DNA of 64,000 nt from Castellaniella defragrans (GTDB taxonomy: Bacteria > Pseudomonadota > Gammaproteobacteria > Burkholderiales > Burkholderiaceae_B), in the NCBI RefSeq assembly GCF_014203015.1, contig NZ_JACHIB010000001.1:220891-284890 (forward strand), in the 5' to 3' direction. The position numbers and the translations under genes were made by a program. Within the stretch, counting starts at the first letter, position 1. Each line of letters starts with the position of its first letter. Below, piece by piece: positions 1-9,227 of the stretch. Under the pieces are notes generated by a model, which did no database searches, was not told the DNA's origin, and worked only from the letters and a program-made list of their open reading frames with translations.

Positions 1-102
1 CAGGAATCTTTGGCCGTCCCCCGGCGGGAAAGTTCCCCGTTTCCGGTCCGCCGGATCCGGGCCGGATCCCGCTTTCCCGCCGATCGCAGCCCGCCAACCC
101 CC

Positions 103-954
103 TCAGGGCAGTTCCAGGTCCGCCACCAGCGGCGCGTGGTCCGATAATTTCTTCCAGGGCGAGCCGTGCAGCACCCGCGCACGGCGCACGGCGAAGCCGC
201 GCTGATAGATGCGGTCCAGCCGCAGCCAGGGGAACACGGACGGGAAGGTCCGCGGCGGCGGGGTCAGGCGCGCATTGCCGTTCATGGACAGCTCCGGCAC
301 CTGGCGCAGTCCCTGGCCCGGCAGCCAGGCCAGGCGCTCGCGCAGGCGCGAGACGGTGCGGCGCAGGCGGTAGATCTCGTCCGTTCCCTGCGGCGCGGCG
401 GCGAAGACCTCGACCAGGCCGAGCTGCTCGACGAACAGCGGCGCCAGGCGGTTGGTCCAGTCGTTGAAGTCGCCGGCGATCAGCAGCGGCTCGTGCGCGG
501 GCACCAGGCGCTGGATGCGGTCGGCCAGCGCCTGAATCTGGCGCGAGCGCCCGCCCGCCAGCAGCCCGAGGTGCACCACCAGGCAATGCACCGGCACGTC
601 GCCGACCCGCACCACGCCGTGCAGCAGGCCGCGCTGCTCCAGGCGGTGATCGGAGACGTCCTGGTTCTCGTAGTACAGGATGGGATAGCGCGACAGCAGC
701 GCGTTGCCGTGGTCGGTGGCCTGGCGCACGGCGTTGCAGCCGTAGGCGGCCTGCATGTGCAGGGCCGCCGCCAGGGATTCGTGCTGCGCGTCCAGGCTGC
801 CGCGCACCTGGTTGCGGCCCTGCACTTCCTGCAGGAACAGCAGGTCGGGCCGCAGGCCGTACAGGCCCAGCCGCAGATCGGCCAGCGATTCCCGCCCACC
901 CGTGGCCGAGCGGCCCTTGTGGATGTTGTAGCTGACGACCCGCAGCACGGGCAT
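103..954 (-). CDS. Endonuclease/exonuclease/phosphatase family protein
   Basis: A 283-residue member of the EEP (DNase I-like) metal-dependent phosphoesterase superfamily. The expected catalytic blocks appear in order: SYNIHKG with Asn10, LQEV with Glu43, VVHLGL with its His near 129, GDFND near 160, and the C-terminal SDHAPL block near 272. There is no signal peptide, so it is probably cytoplasmic. The substrate (DNA, phospholipid or other phosphoester) cannot be told from sequence. It begins 16 bases after the aspS stop and is probably the last gene in this window of the fmdB–DUF502–aspS unit. In related Burkholderiales this gene often precedes a cardiolipin synthase gene, which would lie left of the window edge. 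The first 100 bases of the window hold no gene I can support. Confidence 0.88.
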   Translation of the reverse strand: MPVLRVVSYNIHKGRSATGGRESLADLRLGLYGLRPDLLFLQEVQGRNQVRGSLDAQHESLAAALHMQAAYGCNAVRQATDHGNALLSRYPILYYENQDVSDHRLEQRGLLHGVVRVGDVPVHCLVVHLGLLAGGRSRQIQALADRIQRLVPAHEPLLIAGDFNDWTNRLAPLFVEQLGLVEVFAAAPQGTDEIYRLRRTVSRLRERLAWLPGQGLRQVPELSMNGNARLTPPPRTFPSVFPWLRLDRIYQRGFAVRRARVLHGSPWKKLSDHAPLVADLELP

Positions 955-970
955 GGCCGGTCTCCCCGCC

Positions 971-2764
971 CTACTTGGCTTCCGTCTGGCGCAGGCGGAT
1001 GTGCAGCTCGCGCAGCTGCTTTTCGTCCACGGCCGACGGCGCCTGCGTCAGCAGGCACTGGGCGCGCTGCGTCTTGGGGAAGGCGATCACGTCGCGGATG
1101 GATTCCGCGCCCGCCATCAGCGTCACCAGACGGTCCAGGCCGAAGGCCAGGCCGCCGTGCGGCGGCGCGCCATATTGCAGGGCGTCGAGCAGGAAGCCGA
1201 ACTTCAGGCGGGCTTCTTCCTCGTCGATCTTCAGGGCCTTGAAGACTTTGCGCTGGACGTCGGCGCGGTGGATGCGCTCGGAGCCGCCGCCGACTTCCCA
1301 GCCGTTCATGACCATGTCGTAGGCGCGCGCCAGGGCCTTGCCCGGATCGGTCTCCAGCAGGTCCTCGTGGCCCGGCTTGGGGCAGGTGAAGGGGTGGTGC
1401 GCGGCGGTGTAGCGGCCTTCGCCCTCGTCGTACTCGAACATGGGGAAGTCCACCACCCACAGCGGCTTCCAGCCCGGCTCGAACAGCCCGTTGGCGCGGC
1501 CGAACTCGCTCTGTCCGATCTTCACGCGCAGGGCGCCGATGGCGTCGGCGACGACCTTGGCGCGGTCGGCGCCGAAGAAGATCAGGTCGCCGCTCTGCGC
1601 GCCGGTGCGTTCAATCAGGGCGCGCAGGGCGTCCGCATGGATGTTCTTGACGATGGGCGACTGCAGGCCGTCGGGAATCGAGGCGGCGTCGTTGACCTTG
1701 ATGTAGGCCAGGCCGCGCGCGCCGTAGATGCCGACGAACTGGGTGTAGGCGTCGATCTCGCTGCGCGGCATGCTGGCGCCGCCGGGCACGCGCAGGGCCA
1801 CCACGCGGCAGGCCGGGTCGTTGGCCGGGCCGGCGAAGACCTTGAAGCCCACGTCGCGCATCAGGTCGGCCACGTCGGTGAATTCCAGCTTCACGCGCAG
1901 GTCGGGCTTGTCCGAGCCGAAGCGGCGCATGGCTTCTTCCCAGCTCATGACGGGGAAGGGATCGGGCAGGGCCACGCCGAGCACCTGGCGGTAGATCTCG
2001 CGCACCATGCCCTCGAAGATCTCGCGGATCTGGACTTCGTCGAGGAAGGAGGTCTCGCAATCGATCTGGGTGAATTCCGGCTGGCGGTCGGCGCGCAGGT
2101 CCTCGTCGCGGAAGCACTTGGTGATCTGGTAGTAGCGGTCGAAGCCGGACACCATCAGCATCTGCTTGAACAGTTGCGGCGACTGGGGCAGTGCGAAGAA
2201 TTCGCCCGGATTCACGCGCGAGGGCACCAGGTAGTCGCGCGCGCCTTCCGGCGTGCTGCGCGTGAGCATCGGGGTCTCGATGTCGATGAAGCCCAGCGCG
2301 TCGAGGTAGTTGCGCGCCACCATGGACACGCGGTAGCGCAGCATCAGGTTGCGCTGCATCTGCGGGCGGCGCAGGTCCAGCACCCGGTGCGTCAGGCGCG
2401 TGGTCTCGGACAGGTTGTCGTCGTCGAGCTGGAACGGCGGCGTGACGGAGGCGTTGAGGATCTCGATCTCGCGGCAGAGGATCTCGACTTCGCCCGAGAG
2501 CAGGTCGGGATTGGTGGTGCCGGCGGGGCGCAGGCGCACCAGGCCGGTGATCCGCAGGCAGTATTCGTTGCGGATCCGTTCGGCGGTCTCGAACGCGGCC
2601 TCGTTGTCCGGGTCCACCACCACCTGGGCCAGGCCCGCGCGGTCGCGCAGGTCGATGAAGATCACGCCGCCATGGTCGCGGCGGCGATGCACCCAGCCGA
2701 ACAGGGTCACGGTCTGGTCGAGGTGGGCTTTGGACACCTCGCCGGTGTAGCAAGTGCGGTTCAA
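971..2764 (-). CDS. aspS: Aspartate--tRNA ligase, probably non-discriminating
   Basis: A 597-residue class II synthetase of the bacterial AspRS type, charging tRNA-Asp with aspartate in the cytoplasm. An N-terminal OB-fold anticodon-binding domain ([15 protein letters not shown], residues 27–41) is followed by motif 2 ([11 protein letters not shown] then the QPEFTQID block), a GAD-type insertion, and motif 3 near the C-terminus ([10 protein letters not shown]). Residue 31 is His and residue 82 is Gly. These are the two positions reported in Pseudomonas aeruginosa AspRS to relax discrimination, so the enzyme probably also charges tRNA-Asn, with GatCAB amidating the product. It sits 31 bases after the DUF502 gene on the same strand. 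Identification is secure; the dual specificity is inference. Confidence 0.97.
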   Translation of the reverse strand: MNRTCYTGEVSKAHLDQTVTLFGWVHRRRDHGGVIFIDLRDRAGLAQVVVDPDNEAAFETAERIRNEYCLRITGLVRLRPAGTTNPDLLSGEVEILCREIEILNASVTPPFQLDDDNLSETTRLTHRVLDLRRPQMQRNLMLRYRVSMVARNYLDALGFIDIETPMLTRSTPEGARDYLVPSRVNPGEFFALPQSPQLFKQMLMVSGFDRYYQITKCFRDEDLRADRQPEFTQIDCETSFLDEVQIREIFEGMVREIYRQVLGVALPDPFPVMSWEEAMRRFGSDKPDLRVKLEFTDVADLMRDVGFKVFAGPANDPACRVVALRVPGGASMPRSEIDAYTQFVGIYGARGLAYIKVNDAASIPDGLQSPIVKNIHADALRALIERTGAQSGDLIFFGADRAKVVADAIGALRVKIGQSEFGRANGLFEPGWKPLWVVDFPMFEYDEGEGRYTAAHHPFTCPKPGHEDLLETDPGKALARAYDMVMNGWEVGGGSERIHRADVQRKVFKALKIDEEEARLKFGFLLDALQYGAPPHGGLAFGLDRLVTLMAGAESIRDVIAFPKTQRAQCLLTQAPSAVDEKQLRELHIRLRQTEAK

Positions 2765-2795
2765 GAATGGCTCCGTCAGAGGAATTGTTCGAGTT

Positions 2796-3446
2796 TCAAT
2801 GGGCCTGTCCGTCGGGGGATTCCACGGCCGGCAGGTCCATCTGCGTCTGGGGCGGCAGGCCGGGCGGCGCCACCACCCCCATGGACACGATGTATTTCAG
2901 TGCCGTTTCCACCGACATGTCGAGCACCTGGACATCGGCGCGCGGCATCATCAGGAAGAAGCCCGACGTCGGATTGGGCGTCGTGGGCACGTAGACGCTG
3001 ACGAAATCGCCGTCCAGCAGCGCGGCGATCTCGGTGCAGGGGGTGCCGGTCAGGAAGCCGATGGTCCAGGCGCCCTGGCGCGGATACTGCACCAGCACGG
3101 CCTCGCGGAAGGCCTGGCCGTTGGGCGCGAACACGGTGTCGCTGACCTGCTTGACCGAATTATAAATGGAGCGCACCAGGGGGATGCGCCCCAGCAGGGA
3201 TTCCCAGCGCGACAGGATGGCACGGCCGATGAAATTGGCGCAGAACAGCCCCGTGAGCAGGATCACGGCCAGGACCAGGACCAGCTCGAACCCCGGGATC
3301 GCCACCCCGAACAGGGCCTCGGGCGAGAGGAACGAAGGCACCAGGGACATGAGGGTGCCGATCAGGATGGTCAGCACCCAGACCGTGGCCACCAGCGGCA
3401 GCCAGATCAGCAGGCCGGTGATGAAGTAGCGTTTGAGAAAGCGCAT
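2796..3446 (-). CDS. DUF502 family membrane protein
   Basis: A 216-residue inner-membrane protein of the DUF502 family, with two predicted transmembrane helices near residues 10–33 and 56–75. The rest is a soluble domain with conserved patches such as [11 protein letters not shown] and [11 protein letters not shown]. The function of the family is unknown. It lies 12 bases after the FmdB gene and 31 bases before aspS on the same strand, an arrangement I recognise from Burkholderiales. That indicates co-transcription but not a shared function. The start codon directly precedes a basic MRFLKRYF segment, as expected for an inside-positive first helix. Confidence 0.88.
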   Translation of the reverse strand: MRFLKRYFITGLLIWLPLVATVWVLTILIGTLMSLVPSFLSPEALFGVAIPGFELVLVLAVILLTGLFCANFIGRAILSRWESLLGRIPLVRSIYNSVKQVSDTVFAPNGQAFREAVLVQYPRQGAWTIGFLTGTPCTEIAALLDGDFVSVYVPTTPNPTSGFFLMMPRADVQVLDMSVETALKYIVSMGVVAPPGLPPQTQMDLPAVESPDGQAH

Positions 3447-3458
3447 GGATTCCCGGAA

Positions 3459-3746
3459 TCAGCCCGACGTCGAGGCGGGCGGGGTGCCGCCGGAGGCGGG
3501 GGCCGCGGCCGCTGCCGGCGCGGCGCCGCCCGCCGCATCGGCGGATTTGGGCGCGGGTTTGCCGCCGCCGCGGAAATCGGTGGCGTACCAGCCGGTGCCC
3601 TTGAGGCGGAAGCCGGCCGCGGTCACCTGTTTTTCGTAGGCGTCCTCGCCGCAGGCCGGACAGGTCTTCAGCGGGGGATCGGAGATTTTCCGCAGCACGT
3701 CCTGCTCATGGCCGCAGCGGCTGCAACGATAGGCGTAGATAGGCAC
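3459..3746 (-). CDS. FmdB family zinc ribbon protein
   Basis: A 95-residue protein starting MPIYAYRCSRCGHEQ. Two CxxC pairs (Cys9/Cys12 and the TCPACG pair near 34–37) form the zinc ribbon of the FmdB family. The last 35 residues are an Ala/Pro/Gly-rich tail of low complexity. FmdB proteins are named for a putative regulatory role in amide and formamide metabolism, but the role is not established. It is the first gene of the minus-strand run into DUF502 and aspS, so its promoter should lie in the 130-base gap to its right. Confidence 0.88.
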   Translation of the reverse strand: MPIYAYRCSRCGHEQDVLRKISDPPLKTCPACGEDAYEKQVTAAGFRLKGTGWYATDFRGGGKPAPKSADAAGGAAPAAAAAPASGGTPPASTSG

Positions 3747-3800
3747 AGCGATGATTCCGAAATGATCGACGGCCTGGATTTTAATCCTTTTGGCGCAAGG

Positions 3801-3849
3801 CCCCCCGCGGGGGGCGCGTTTCGCCCCGGGGCGGCTCGGCGGCGGAACG
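3801..3849 (+). repeat. GC-rich interspersed palindromic repeat, copy 1
   Basis: A C-run/G-run hairpin (CCCCCGCGGGGGGCGC) followed by CCCCGGGGCGGCTCGGCGGCG. The same two-part pattern occurs inverted at 15155–15204 and direct at 49157–49208. It lies in the intergenic region between the antiporter and fmdB, as expected for a REP-like element. It may also act as a transcription attenuator. Confidence 0.55.
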
Positions 3850-3876
3850 GGCCTTGCGCCGCCGTGTCCGCACGCG

Positions 3877-5154
3877 TCAGCCGAACGAATTGGGCAGCAT
3901 GAACATCGCGGCCGCGACCAGCGTGGGCACGGCGGCGGCGGCGAGCAGGCGCAGGGGCGAGATGGTGCCGTCGCCGAAGCAGCCTTTCAGGATGGAAAAG
4001 CCGGCCGGGTTGGGCGCGTTGGCGATCACGGTCAGGCCGCCGCCCGTGACCGAGCCGGCCACCAGCATGTAGCGCCAGAGGTCGCCGGTGCCTTCGACCA
4101 GCGAGCCCAGGTAGGTCAGGGCCGCGTTGTCGGTGATCGCCGTCAGGGCCGTGGCGCCCAGGTACAGGACGTAGGGCGACAGGCCGCCCAGCAGGTCCTG
4201 CAGCCACCACTGCTGCAGGCCGCCCAGCACCACCAGGCCGGCGAGGAAGAAGCCGACCATCAGGCCCTCGCGCAGCAGCAGCGGCGACTGGTGCCGCTTG
4301 TAGGCGTGGGCGTAGCCGATGAACAGCACCAGCAGGGCCATGAAGATCTGCATGTGGTGCGAGGCCAGCACGACGCACACCAGGAACAGCACGTGCACGG
4401 CCATGACCACCGGGGACACCGGCGGGCGGCGCTCGCCCTCGTCCTCCCGGACGCCGATGCTGCCGTTGAGCAGGAAGGGCCGGCAGATCAGCGTCAGGAC
4501 GAACCCGTTGAACAGCACGGCGATCGCCGCGCGCCAGCCGAAATGGGTGGCCATGAAGGCCGTGTCCCAGCCGAAGGTATGGGCCACCATCAGCACCGGC
4601 GGCGCGGCGTAGGCGGTCAGCACCCCGCCGATGGACACGTTGACGAACAGCACGCCGACGGTCAGGTACTTGAAGCCGTCCTGGCCGGGCCGGCGGAAAT
4701 AGGCCTGGCGCAGCAGCAGGGCGGCCAGGGTCATGGCGGCCGGCTCGGTGATCAGCGAACCCGACAGCGGCACCAGGGTCATGATGACGAAGAAGCGCGA
4801 CAGCTCGCCGGCCACGGGCAGCAGGCGCGACACCAGATCGACCATCAGGCGGACCAGCTCGATGATGGGCCGGCTGGCCGCCACCACCATGATCACGAAG
4901 ACGAAGGCCGGCTCGGTGAAGTTGCGCGTGTCGAGGTATTCGACCGCGCCGTGCACCCCCAGGGTCAGCGCCATCCACACGAACAGCGCACAGGCCCAGA
5001 CGCCGAACACGGCCTCGACCTCGGACAGCAGGTGCCACAGTCCGGCGTGCGGTCCGCCCCGGTTGGCCAGCCGGGCGAAGACGGGTACGGAGAACGTGTG
5101 GATGATGGCGATGGCAAACAGAATGCTTGCCACGACCTCGGTGTGACTGACCAT
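3877..5154 (-). CDS. Putative Na+/H+ antiporter (Na_H_antiport_3/DUF1504 type)
   Basis: A 425-residue polytopic membrane protein with about ten to twelve hydrophobic stretches spread over its length. Recognisable blocks are the MVSHTEVVAS start, SEVEAVFGVWA near 45, NFTEPAFVFVIMV near 80 and an SGSLITEPAAMTLAAL segment near 130. These match the family annotated as putative Na+/H+ antiporter, for which transport activity is inferred rather than measured. It stands alone on the minus strand, 33 bases upstream of the GMC oxidoreductase stop, so the two could share a transcript coming from the right. The substrate is uncertain. Confidence 0.8.
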   Translation of the reverse strand: MVSHTEVVASILFAIAIIHTFSVPVFARLANRGGPHAGLWHLLSEVEAVFGVWACALFVWMALTLGVHGAVEYLDTRNFTEPAFVFVIMVVAASRPIIELVRLMVDLVSRLLPVAGELSRFFVIMTLVPLSGSLITEPAAMTLAALLLRQAYFRRPGQDGFKYLTVGVLFVNVSIGGVLTAYAAPPVLMVAHTFGWDTAFMATHFGWRAAIAVLFNGFVLTLICRPFLLNGSIGVREDEGERRPPVSPVVMAVHVLFLVCVVLASHHMQIFMALLVLFIGYAHAYKRHQSPLLLREGLMVGFFLAGLVVLGGLQQWWLQDLLGGLSPYVLYLGATALTAITDNAALTYLGSLVEGTGDLWRYMLVAGSVTGGGLTVIANAPNPAGFSILKGCFGDGTISPLRLLAAAAVPTLVAAAMFMLPNSFG

Positions 5155-5187
5155 GTCCGGGTCCTGTGTGAGAGGCTGAAGAGGGAT

Positions 5188-6801
5188 TCAGGCGTTGCCC
5201 AGGATCAGGCGCGCGCCCTTTTCGGCAATCATGATCGTCGGCGAGTTGGTGTTGCCCGAGGTGATGACCGGCATGATGGACGCGTCGATCACCCGCAGGC
5301 TTTCCAGCCCCCGGACACGCAGCTCCGGATCCACCACGGCCAACGGATCGACGCCCATTTTACATGTGCCCACCGGATGGAAGATGGTGGTGCCGATGTC
5401 GCCCGCGGCGGCCTCCAGCGCTTCCTGGCTCTGGACGGCGTCGCCCGGCAGGTATTCGCGGGGCTGGTAGCGCGCCATCGCCGGCTGGGCCATGATGCGC
5501 CGCGTCAGGCGCAGGGCGTCGGCCGCCACGGCGCGGTCCTCCGGGGTCTGCAGGTAGTTGCAGAGGATGTCCGGCGCGTCGGCGGCATTGGGCGAGACGA
5601 TGCGCACGTAGCCCCGGCTGCCGGGCTGCAGGTTGCAGACCGAGGCCGTCAGGGCCGGGAAGTCGTGCAGCGGATCGCCGAACTTGTCCAGCGACAGGGG
5701 CTGGACGTGGTATTCCAGATTGGGGCGCGGGCGCGACGGATCCGAGCGCGCGAAGGCCCCCAGCTGCGAGGGCGCCATGGACAGCGGCCCGCTGCGGAAC
5801 AGGCCGTACTGCAGGCCCATCCAGGCCTTGCCGTGCCAGGAATTCACCAGGGTGTTGAGGGTGCGGGCGCCCCGCAGACGGTAGATCATGCGCAGCTGGA
5901 GATGGTCCTGGAGGTTTTCCCCCACGCCGGGCAGGTCCAGCACCACCGGCACGCCCAGCTTGCGCAGGCGTTCGGCCGAGCCGACGCCGGAGACCTGGAG
6001 CAGCTGGGGCGAGCCGATCGCCCCGGCCGCCAGGATGAGCTCCCGCCGCGCCACGGCCCGCAGCCGGCCGCCCTCGCCCACGCAATCGACCCCGGTGGCG
6101 CGGCGCCCGGAGAAGCGGATGCGCTCCACCCGCACGCCGGTCATCACGCGCAGCGTGTTGCGGTGCATGACGGGGCGCAGGAAGGCCTTGGCCGCGTTCC
6201 AGCGCACGCCGCGGCGCTGGTTGACCTCGAAGTAGTTGCAGCCGGCGTTGTCGCCGCGGTTGAAGTCGTCGGTGCGCTCGATGCCCGCCTGGGCCGCCGC
6301 CTCGCGGAAGGCGTCGAGCACGTCCCAGCGCAGGCGCTGCGGCTCGACCCGCCAGGTGCCCGAGGCGCCGTGGAATTCGCTGGCCCCGGCGTGATGGTCC
6401 TCGACGTCCTTGAACAGCGGCAGCACGTCGGCCCAGGACCAGCCCGGATTGCCCAGCGCCGCCCAGCCGTCGTAGTCGGCGGCCTGACCGCGCACGTAGA
6501 GCATGCCGTTGATGGAGGACGAGCCGCCCAGCACCCGGCCGCGCGGATAGCCCAGCGAGCGGTAGTTCAGGCCCGGATCCGGCAGGGTGTGGTAGCACCA
6601 GTCGGTGCGCGGATTGCCGATGCAGTACAGGTAGCCGACCGGGATGTGGATCCAGCGCCAGTCGTCGGCGCCGCCCGCTTCGAGCAGCAGGACGCGGTGC
6701 TCGCGCGACAGGCGGTTGGCCAGCAGGCAGCCGGCCGAGCCGGCCCCCACGATGACGTAATCGAATTCCAGCGCGGCGGCGTCCGTCGTTCCTGCGGTCA
6801 T
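5188..6801 (-). CDS. GMC family oxidoreductase (choline dehydrogenase-like)
   Basis: A 537-residue FAD-dependent alcohol or polyol oxidoreductase. The N-terminus has the dinucleotide-binding motif ([18 protein letters not shown]) and the middle has the GMC signature blocks [19 protein letters not shown] and [13 protein letters not shown]. The C-terminus carries HPVGTCKMG, whose His is the usual catalytic base, and the [16 protein letters not shown] block. I place the start at the ATG before TAGTTDAA because a GGAGGAG Shine–Dalgarno sequence lies just upstream; an ATG 23 codons earlier gives a basic leader with no such site. There is no signal peptide. The substrate is not evident from context. 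Confidence 0.9.
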   Translation of the reverse strand: MTAGTTDAAALEFDYVIVGAGSAGCLLANRLSREHRVLLLEAGGADDWRWIHIPVGYLYCIGNPRTDWCYHTLPDPGLNYRSLGYPRGRVLGGSSSINGMLYVRGQAADYDGWAALGNPGWSWADVLPLFKDVEDHHAGASEFHGASGTWRVEPQRLRWDVLDAFREAAAQAGIERTDDFNRGDNAGCNYFEVNQRRGVRWNAAKAFLRPVMHRNTLRVMTGVRVERIRFSGRRATGVDCVGEGGRLRAVARRELILAAGAIGSPQLLQVSGVGSAERLRKLGVPVVLDLPGVGENLQDHLQLRMIYRLRGARTLNTLVNSWHGKAWMGLQYGLFRSGPLSMAPSQLGAFARSDPSRPRPNLEYHVQPLSLDKFGDPLHDFPALTASVCNLQPGSRGYVRIVSPNAADAPDILCNYLQTPEDRAVAADALRLTRRIMAQPAMARYQPREYLPGDAVQSQEALEAAAGDIGTTIFHPVGTCKMGVDPLAVVDPELRVRGLESLRVIDASIMPVITSGNTNSPTIMIAEKGARLILGNA

Positions 6802-6892
6802 GGCGTGCGGTCTCCTCCGGCGCCTGGAAGCGGCTCCGTTGTTTACTAATGGAAACCAGTCTAGCCGCAACGCCGCTGCGGCGCCAGACGGC

Positions 6893-7846
6893 CTACAGCC
6901 AGGGACGCAGGACCGTGCCGGCCAGGGCGGCGGCGATCAGCAGCACGCCGACCTGCATGTTGGAGCGGAACAGGCGCAGGCCGCGTTCCGGGTGGCGCAC
7001 GTCGAAGACGCGCACCTGCCAGGCGAAGTGGCCGGCGATGACGGCCATGCCCAGGTAGTAGGGCCAGTCCATGCCCATGCCCCAGCCCGACGCGGTCCAC
7101 AAGGCCGCCGTGGCGGCGTACATGCCGCCGATCCAGGCCCGGCCCTGGTCGCCGAAGCGCATGGCGACCGACTTCAGGCCCAGCATGCGGTCGTCGCGCA
7201 GGTCGATGTAGGCATAGATGGCGTCGTAGCCGATCTGCCACAGCACCGCCCCCAGCCACATGGCCACGGCGTACCAGGGCACCGCGTCGCGCGTGTCGGA
7301 CCAGGCCATCAGCATGCCCCAGTTGAAGGCCGCCCCCAGCACAGCCTGCGGCCAGTAGGTGTAGCGCTTGCACAGGGGATAGATCACCACCAGCGGCAGC
7401 AGCGCCAGCGCCAGCCAGCGGCTGGTGGCGTTGATGGCCAGCAGCAGCGTGGCGCTGACCAGCAGCTGCGCCACGGCGAACCACAGCGCCGCCCGCAGCG
7501 TGAGCTGGCCGCTGGTCAGGGGGCGGAAGCGCGTGCGTTCGACGCGGTGGTCGAAATCCCGGTCGAAGATGTCGTTGAAGGTGCAGCCCACGCCGCGCAT
7601 CAGCAGCGCCCCCACGGAGAACACCGCGATGCGCCACAGGGTGGGCATGCCGTCGGCCGCCTGGACCAGCGCGGCCAGCGCCGGCAGCAGGGTCAGCCAG
7701 GTGCCGACGGGCCGGTCCAGCCGGCACAGGCGCGCGTAGGGTCCCCAGGACGCGGGCAGCCAGCGGGCCACCCAGTCGTCGAAGCGCATGTCCGACAGAT
7801 CGGGGGCGGCCCGCTCCGGGCGCGAGGAGGAGCCGTCCGCCGTCAT
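6893..7846 (-). CDS. ubiA: 4-hydroxybenzoate octaprenyltransferase
   Basis: A 317-residue integral-membrane prenyltransferase that attaches the polyprenyl tail to 4-hydroxybenzoate in ubiquinone synthesis. Both aspartate-rich motifs are visible: NDIFDRDFD in the second helix region and DLRDDRMLGLKS near the middle. RLDRPVGTWL at the start of the first helix is typical of UbiA. Its ATG overlaps the stop of the upstream aminotransferase gene (ATGA, 4 bases), so translation is probably coupled. An upstream open frame extends this reading frame far to the right but is antisense-like shadow; the coupled ATG is the plausible start. Confidence 0.96.
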   Translation of the reverse strand: MTADGSSSRPERAAPDLSDMRFDDWVARWLPASWGPYARLCRLDRPVGTWLTLLPALAALVQAADGMPTLWRIAVFSVGALLMRGVGCTFNDIFDRDFDHRVERTRFRPLTSGQLTLRAALWFAVAQLLVSATLLLAINATSRWLALALLPLVVIYPLCKRYTYWPQAVLGAAFNWGMLMAWSDTRDAVPWYAVAMWLGAVLWQIGYDAIYAYIDLRDDRMLGLKSVAMRFGDQGRAWIGGMYAATAALWTASGWGMGMDWPYYLGMAVIAGHFAWQVRVFDVRHPERGLRLFRSNMQVGVLLIAAALAGTVLRPWL

Positions 7847-9051
7847 GCGTGCTCGGGCGCCGGACCGATGAGCTCGCCCAGCGTGCGCACGCCGGCGCGG
7901 ATGCGGTCCTCGGGCACGGTGACGAAGCTCAGGCGCAGGGTGTTCGCCGGCGCGCCGGCCCCGGCGTAGAACGGCGCGCCCGGCACGAAGGCGACGTTGC
8001 GCTGGATCGCCGCCTGCAGCAGCTGCGCGGTGTCGATGGACGGGCGCAGCGTGACCCAGATGAACATGCCGCCTTCCGGGCGCGTCCAGCGCGCGTCGGA
8101 CGGGAAATGGGCCTGCAGGGCGTCGAGCATGTAGCCGCACTGGCGGCGGTAGAGCTCGCGCACTTTGGGCAGGTGTTCGCGCAGGAAGCCGCCGCGCACG
8201 GCCTCGTGCACCGCCATCTGGGTGACCGTCGCGGTGTGCAGGTCGGTGGCCTGCTTGATCTGCACGAGCTTGGAGATGATGGGGCGCGGCGCCACGACGT
8301 AGCCCAGGCGCATGCCGGGCGCCAGGACCTTGGAGAAGGTGCCCAGGCGGATCACGGTGGCGCCCGCCGGACGGCCCAGTTCGAGCAGGCCGGGCTGGGG
8401 GTCGCCGGCGTAGCGCAGTTCGCCGTAGGGATCGTCCTCGATGATGGGCAGGTCCAGGCGGGCGCAGCGCTCGACCAGGGCCTGGCGGCGCGCGCGGTCC
8501 AGCGTCAGGCCGGTGGGATTCTGGAAATTGGGCAGCACGTAGATGAAGCGCGCATCGCGGACGAGATCGTCGTCGAGGGCTTCGGGCACCAGGCCGCGCT
8601 CGTCGGTGGGCACGGCCCGGTATTCCGGCTGGAACTGGGAGAACGACTGCAGGGCGCCGAGATAGCTGGGGGCCTCGACCAGCACGGGCGAGCCCTGGTC
8701 GATGAACAGCTTGCCGAGCATGTCCAGCGCCTGCTGCGAGCCCGACACGATCAGGACTTCCTCGGGATCGATGTCCAGCCCCGGGCGGGACAGGTCCTGG
8801 GCCACCCACTCGCGCAGCGGCGTGTAGCCCTCGGTGCGGCCGTACTGCAGCGCCGTGGCGCCCTGCGTGGCCAGCACCTTGTCGAAGGCCGCGCGCAGTT
8901 CGGCGATGGGGAACCCCTCGGGCGAAGGCAGGCCGCCGGCGAACGAGATGACCTCGGGCCGTTCGGTGATCTTGAGGATTTCGCGGATGGCCGAACTGGT
9001 GAGCCGGTTGGCGCGTTGGGAGAAAAGCGTGCGGGAAACGGACGTGTCCAT
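7843..9051 (-). CDS. PLP-dependent aminotransferase (fold type I)
   Basis: A 402-residue fold-type I aminotransferase of the class I/II group, resembling 2-aminoadipate/MocR-type transaminases but without the GntR DNA-binding domain. The cofactor-binding blocks are present: SGSQQALDM near 104, LPNFQNPTG near 176, EDDPYGELRY near 209, and the Schiff-base lysine in LGTFSKVLAPGMRLGY near 240. The final residues contain the Arg of LRLSFVT that binds the carboxylate. Its stop overlaps the ubiA start, giving a two-gene operon. The substrate is not predictable from sequence. Confidence 0.92.
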   Translation of the reverse strand: MDTSVSRTLFSQRANRLTSSAIREILKITERPEVISFAGGLPSPEGFPIAELRAAFDKVLATQGATALQYGRTEGYTPLREWVAQDLSRPGLDIDPEEVLIVSGSQQALDMLGKLFIDQGSPVLVEAPSYLGALQSFSQFQPEYRAVPTDERGLVPEALDDDLVRDARFIYVLPNFQNPTGLTLDRARRQALVERCARLDLPIIEDDPYGELRYAGDPQPGLLELGRPAGATVIRLGTFSKVLAPGMRLGYVVAPRPIISKLVQIKQATDLHTATVTQMAVHEAVRGGFLREHLPKVRELYRRQCGYMLDALQAHFPSDARWTRPEGGMFIWVTLRPSIDTAQLLQAAIQRNVAFVPGAPFYAGAGAPANTLRLSFVTVPEDRIRAGVRTLGELIGPAPEHA

Positions 9052-9227
9052 GATTGATTCCGAATGGGGGCCTGCCTTGTGGGCCGGTCGATTGGAAATC
9101 GCCGGCCGGCCCGGATCTTCGGGCGGTCGGCGCGGGTGAAGCCGTCTATATTAAAGCAAGCGCGCGCCGGCGGCCATGGGCCGCGGTGCCAGAGGTCCGC
9201 CCAGGGGTCCGCCCGGTGGCGCGCCGC

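Noticed and set aside
953..3001. Long plus-strand open frame opposite aspS and the DUF502 gene
   Set aside because: It is rich in His, Gln, Ala and Arg with no recognisable motif, as expected of the antisense of high-GC coding sequence; aspS on the other strand is unambiguous.
3790..6849. 1019-codon plus-strand open frame
   Set aside because: Antisense shadow of the antiporter and GMC oxidoreductase genes; composition is the same His/Gln/Arg-rich pattern and it has no domain.
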